From positions 1 through 64,000 of the forward strand of contig JANYKN010000089.1 in NCBI GenBank assembly GCA_025361565.1: DNA of 64,000 nucleotides, given 5' to 3'. A program made the position numbers and the translations under genes. Of the stretch, positions 63,171 to 64,000 are shown piece after piece (position 1 is the stretch's first letter; every line of letters starts with the position of its first letter). Origin of the DNA: Bacteroidota bacterium (lineage in GTDB: Bacteria; Bacteroidota; Bacteroidia; Bacteroidales; NBLH01). The notes beneath the pieces were generated by a model. That model worked only from the letters and a program-made list of their open reading frames with translations, was not told where the DNA came from and did no database searches.

Positions 63171-64000
63171 TTAATCTTGCAAATCGCTTAATTCAAGCCA
63201 CCTCATTTCTTTTTCATCAATTAATGAAAGCAATTTTGGATATCTGTTTGATTTTTCAACTAATTCATCATTTGATAGATTTCCAGAATTCATGGCTTTT
63301 TCAAGATCTATTTTTTCAAGGTTTAAATTTTCTAATTCTTTTTCGAGCTCTTCAAATTCACGTTTTTCTTTAAACCCATATTTCTTTTTTTCTTTTGGGA
63401 TTTGTTCTACGATCGGTTTTATGACTTTTTCTGATTTTTGAGTTTCTTTTTCCTGGAGCATTACATCATATTGATAATCGGAATAATTTCCTGGAAAACT
63501 GATAATATTTCCATCTTCTTCAAATATAAACAATTGATCAACAACTTTATCCATAAAATACCTATCGTGCGATACAATAATTACATTGCCTGGAAAATTA
63601 TTCAAATAGTCTTCTAAAACATTAAGTGTTTGTATATCAAAATCATTTGTAGGTTCATCAAGGATTAGGAAATTTGGATTTTTCATTAAAACCGTTAAAA
63701 GGTATAACCTTTTTCGTTCTCCTCCGCTTAATCTTGAAATATATGAATAATGTTTTTCCTTGTCAAAGCGAAAATATTCGAGCAATTGCGCTGCCGAAAG
63801 GGTTTTATCTTTACCAACAATCATTATCTCGGCAATATCCTTGATAACATCTATCATTCTTTTATCTTCGGCAAGATTAATGCCTTCCTGCCTGTAATAA
63901 CCAAAATGAACAGTTTCACCTTTCTCTATAATGCCTGTATCAGGTCGAATTTTTCCTGTAATCAAATTCAGAAAAGTAGATTTACCTGTTCCATTTGGCC
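63171..64000 (-). CDS. ABC-F family ATPase (Uup-like), cut by the window edge
   Basis: Only the C-terminal part of this gene is in the window. The frame continues through the right edge, where a second Walker A (GPNGTGKST) is readable. It has LSGGERKRLY as signature, FLILDEPTND as Walker B, an SHDRYFMDKV switch, and a C-terminal coiled coil (~60 residues, ending LSDLQD) of the Uup type. ABC-F proteins act on ribosomes, and Uup-type ones also in DNA branch processing. No membrane segment is present. The N-terminal ATPase half lies outside. Confidence 0.9.
   Translation of the reverse strand, partial: PNGTGKSTFLNLITGKIRPDTGIIEKGETVHFGYYRQEGINLAEDKRMIDVIKDIAEIMIVGKDKTLSAAQLLEYFRFDKEKHYSYISRLSGGERKRLYLLTVLMKNPNFLILDEPTNDFDIQTLNVLEDYLNNFPGNVIIVSHDRYFMDKVVDQLFIFEEDGNIISFPGNYSDYQYDVMLQEKETQKSEKVIKPIVEQIPKEKKKYGFKEKREFEELEKELENLNLEKIDLEKAMNSGNLSNDELVEKSNRYPKLLSLIDEKEMRWLELSDLQD

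Overview
This AT-rich 64 kb window is chromosomal DNA of a member of the Bacteroidota, and the taxon call is an inference. It rests on these signs: signal peptides ending in AQ or in a lipobox; a PorE-type TPR/propeller/OmpA protein of the type IX secretion machinery; TlpA-like thioredoxins with DUF4369/DUF5106-like N-termini; a clade II nos cluster; and promoter matches to the Bacteroidota TTTG-N19-TAnnTTTG consensus at 39435-39465, 54000-54030 and 63086-63116. No rRNA, tRNA, CRISPR array, insertion sequence or prophage is visible. The last gene (an ABC-F ATPase) runs off the right edge.

Layout. 0.4-8.6 kb: a VWA-OmpA lipoprotein, an SDR oxidoreductase convergent with an ERG4/ERG24-type sterol reductase homolog, a small conserved protein, a B12-binding radical SAM protein flanked by two copies of a double-hairpin repeat, a class C serine hydrolase and an AlaX-like editing protein. 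8.8-14.4 kb: an S9 peptidase, then a four-gene signalling operon (two YfiR-like proteins, a hybrid kinase with a CHASE8-like sensor, and an HPt protein). 14.8-18.0 kb: a TPR protein and a PorE-like OmpA protein. 18.5-25 kb: gcvT, a PPP-like phosphatase, comB, an NfeD-flotillin pair and a ROK sugar kinase. 25.2-32 kb: a BtuB-like TonB receptor, two small lipoproteins, rarA, an M49-like metallopeptidase and a DUF2442/DUF4160 pair. 32-42 kb: a nos cluster read leftwards (fasciclin lipoprotein, lipoprotein cytochrome c, nosZ, NosB-like membrane protein, nosL, nosD, nosF, nosY) with a PAS histidine kinase upstream. 42-52 kb: housekeeping genes (tex, pseudouridine synthase, cdd, fmt, a membrane-Nudix fusion, a deoxyinosine glycosylase, prc, pyrD). 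52-54.2 kb: gene-poor, very AT-rich DNA around an XRE regulator. 54.2-64 kb: fabG, an SH3-SH3-muramidase, a VWA-like membrane protein, a small secreted protein, two tandem TlpA-like proteins, ppa and the ABC-F ATPase.

How the genes work together. The nos genes form a compact N2O-respiration unit: NosZ reduces N2O, NosD/F/Y and NosL supply its copper centres, and the adjacent lipoprotein cytochrome c is a plausible electron donor. The YfiR/CHASE8 kinase/HPt operon reads as a periplasm-to-cytoplasm phosphorelay in which YfiR-type inhibitors control a kinase instead of the diguanylate cyclase YfiN.

Most notable: the YfiR-YfiR-CHASE8 kinase-HPt operon, with a perfect 14-bp hairpin inside the second YfiR gene; about eight copies of a TTACA-N2-TGTAA motif around the XRE gene; a VWA membrane protein whose frame extends upstream over an obvious membrane helix but has no usual start codon; and the nos promoter region, with a long leader carrying direct repeats and a palindrome. 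No single clearly undescribed system stands out; the signalling operon and the XRE/operator region are the best candidates.
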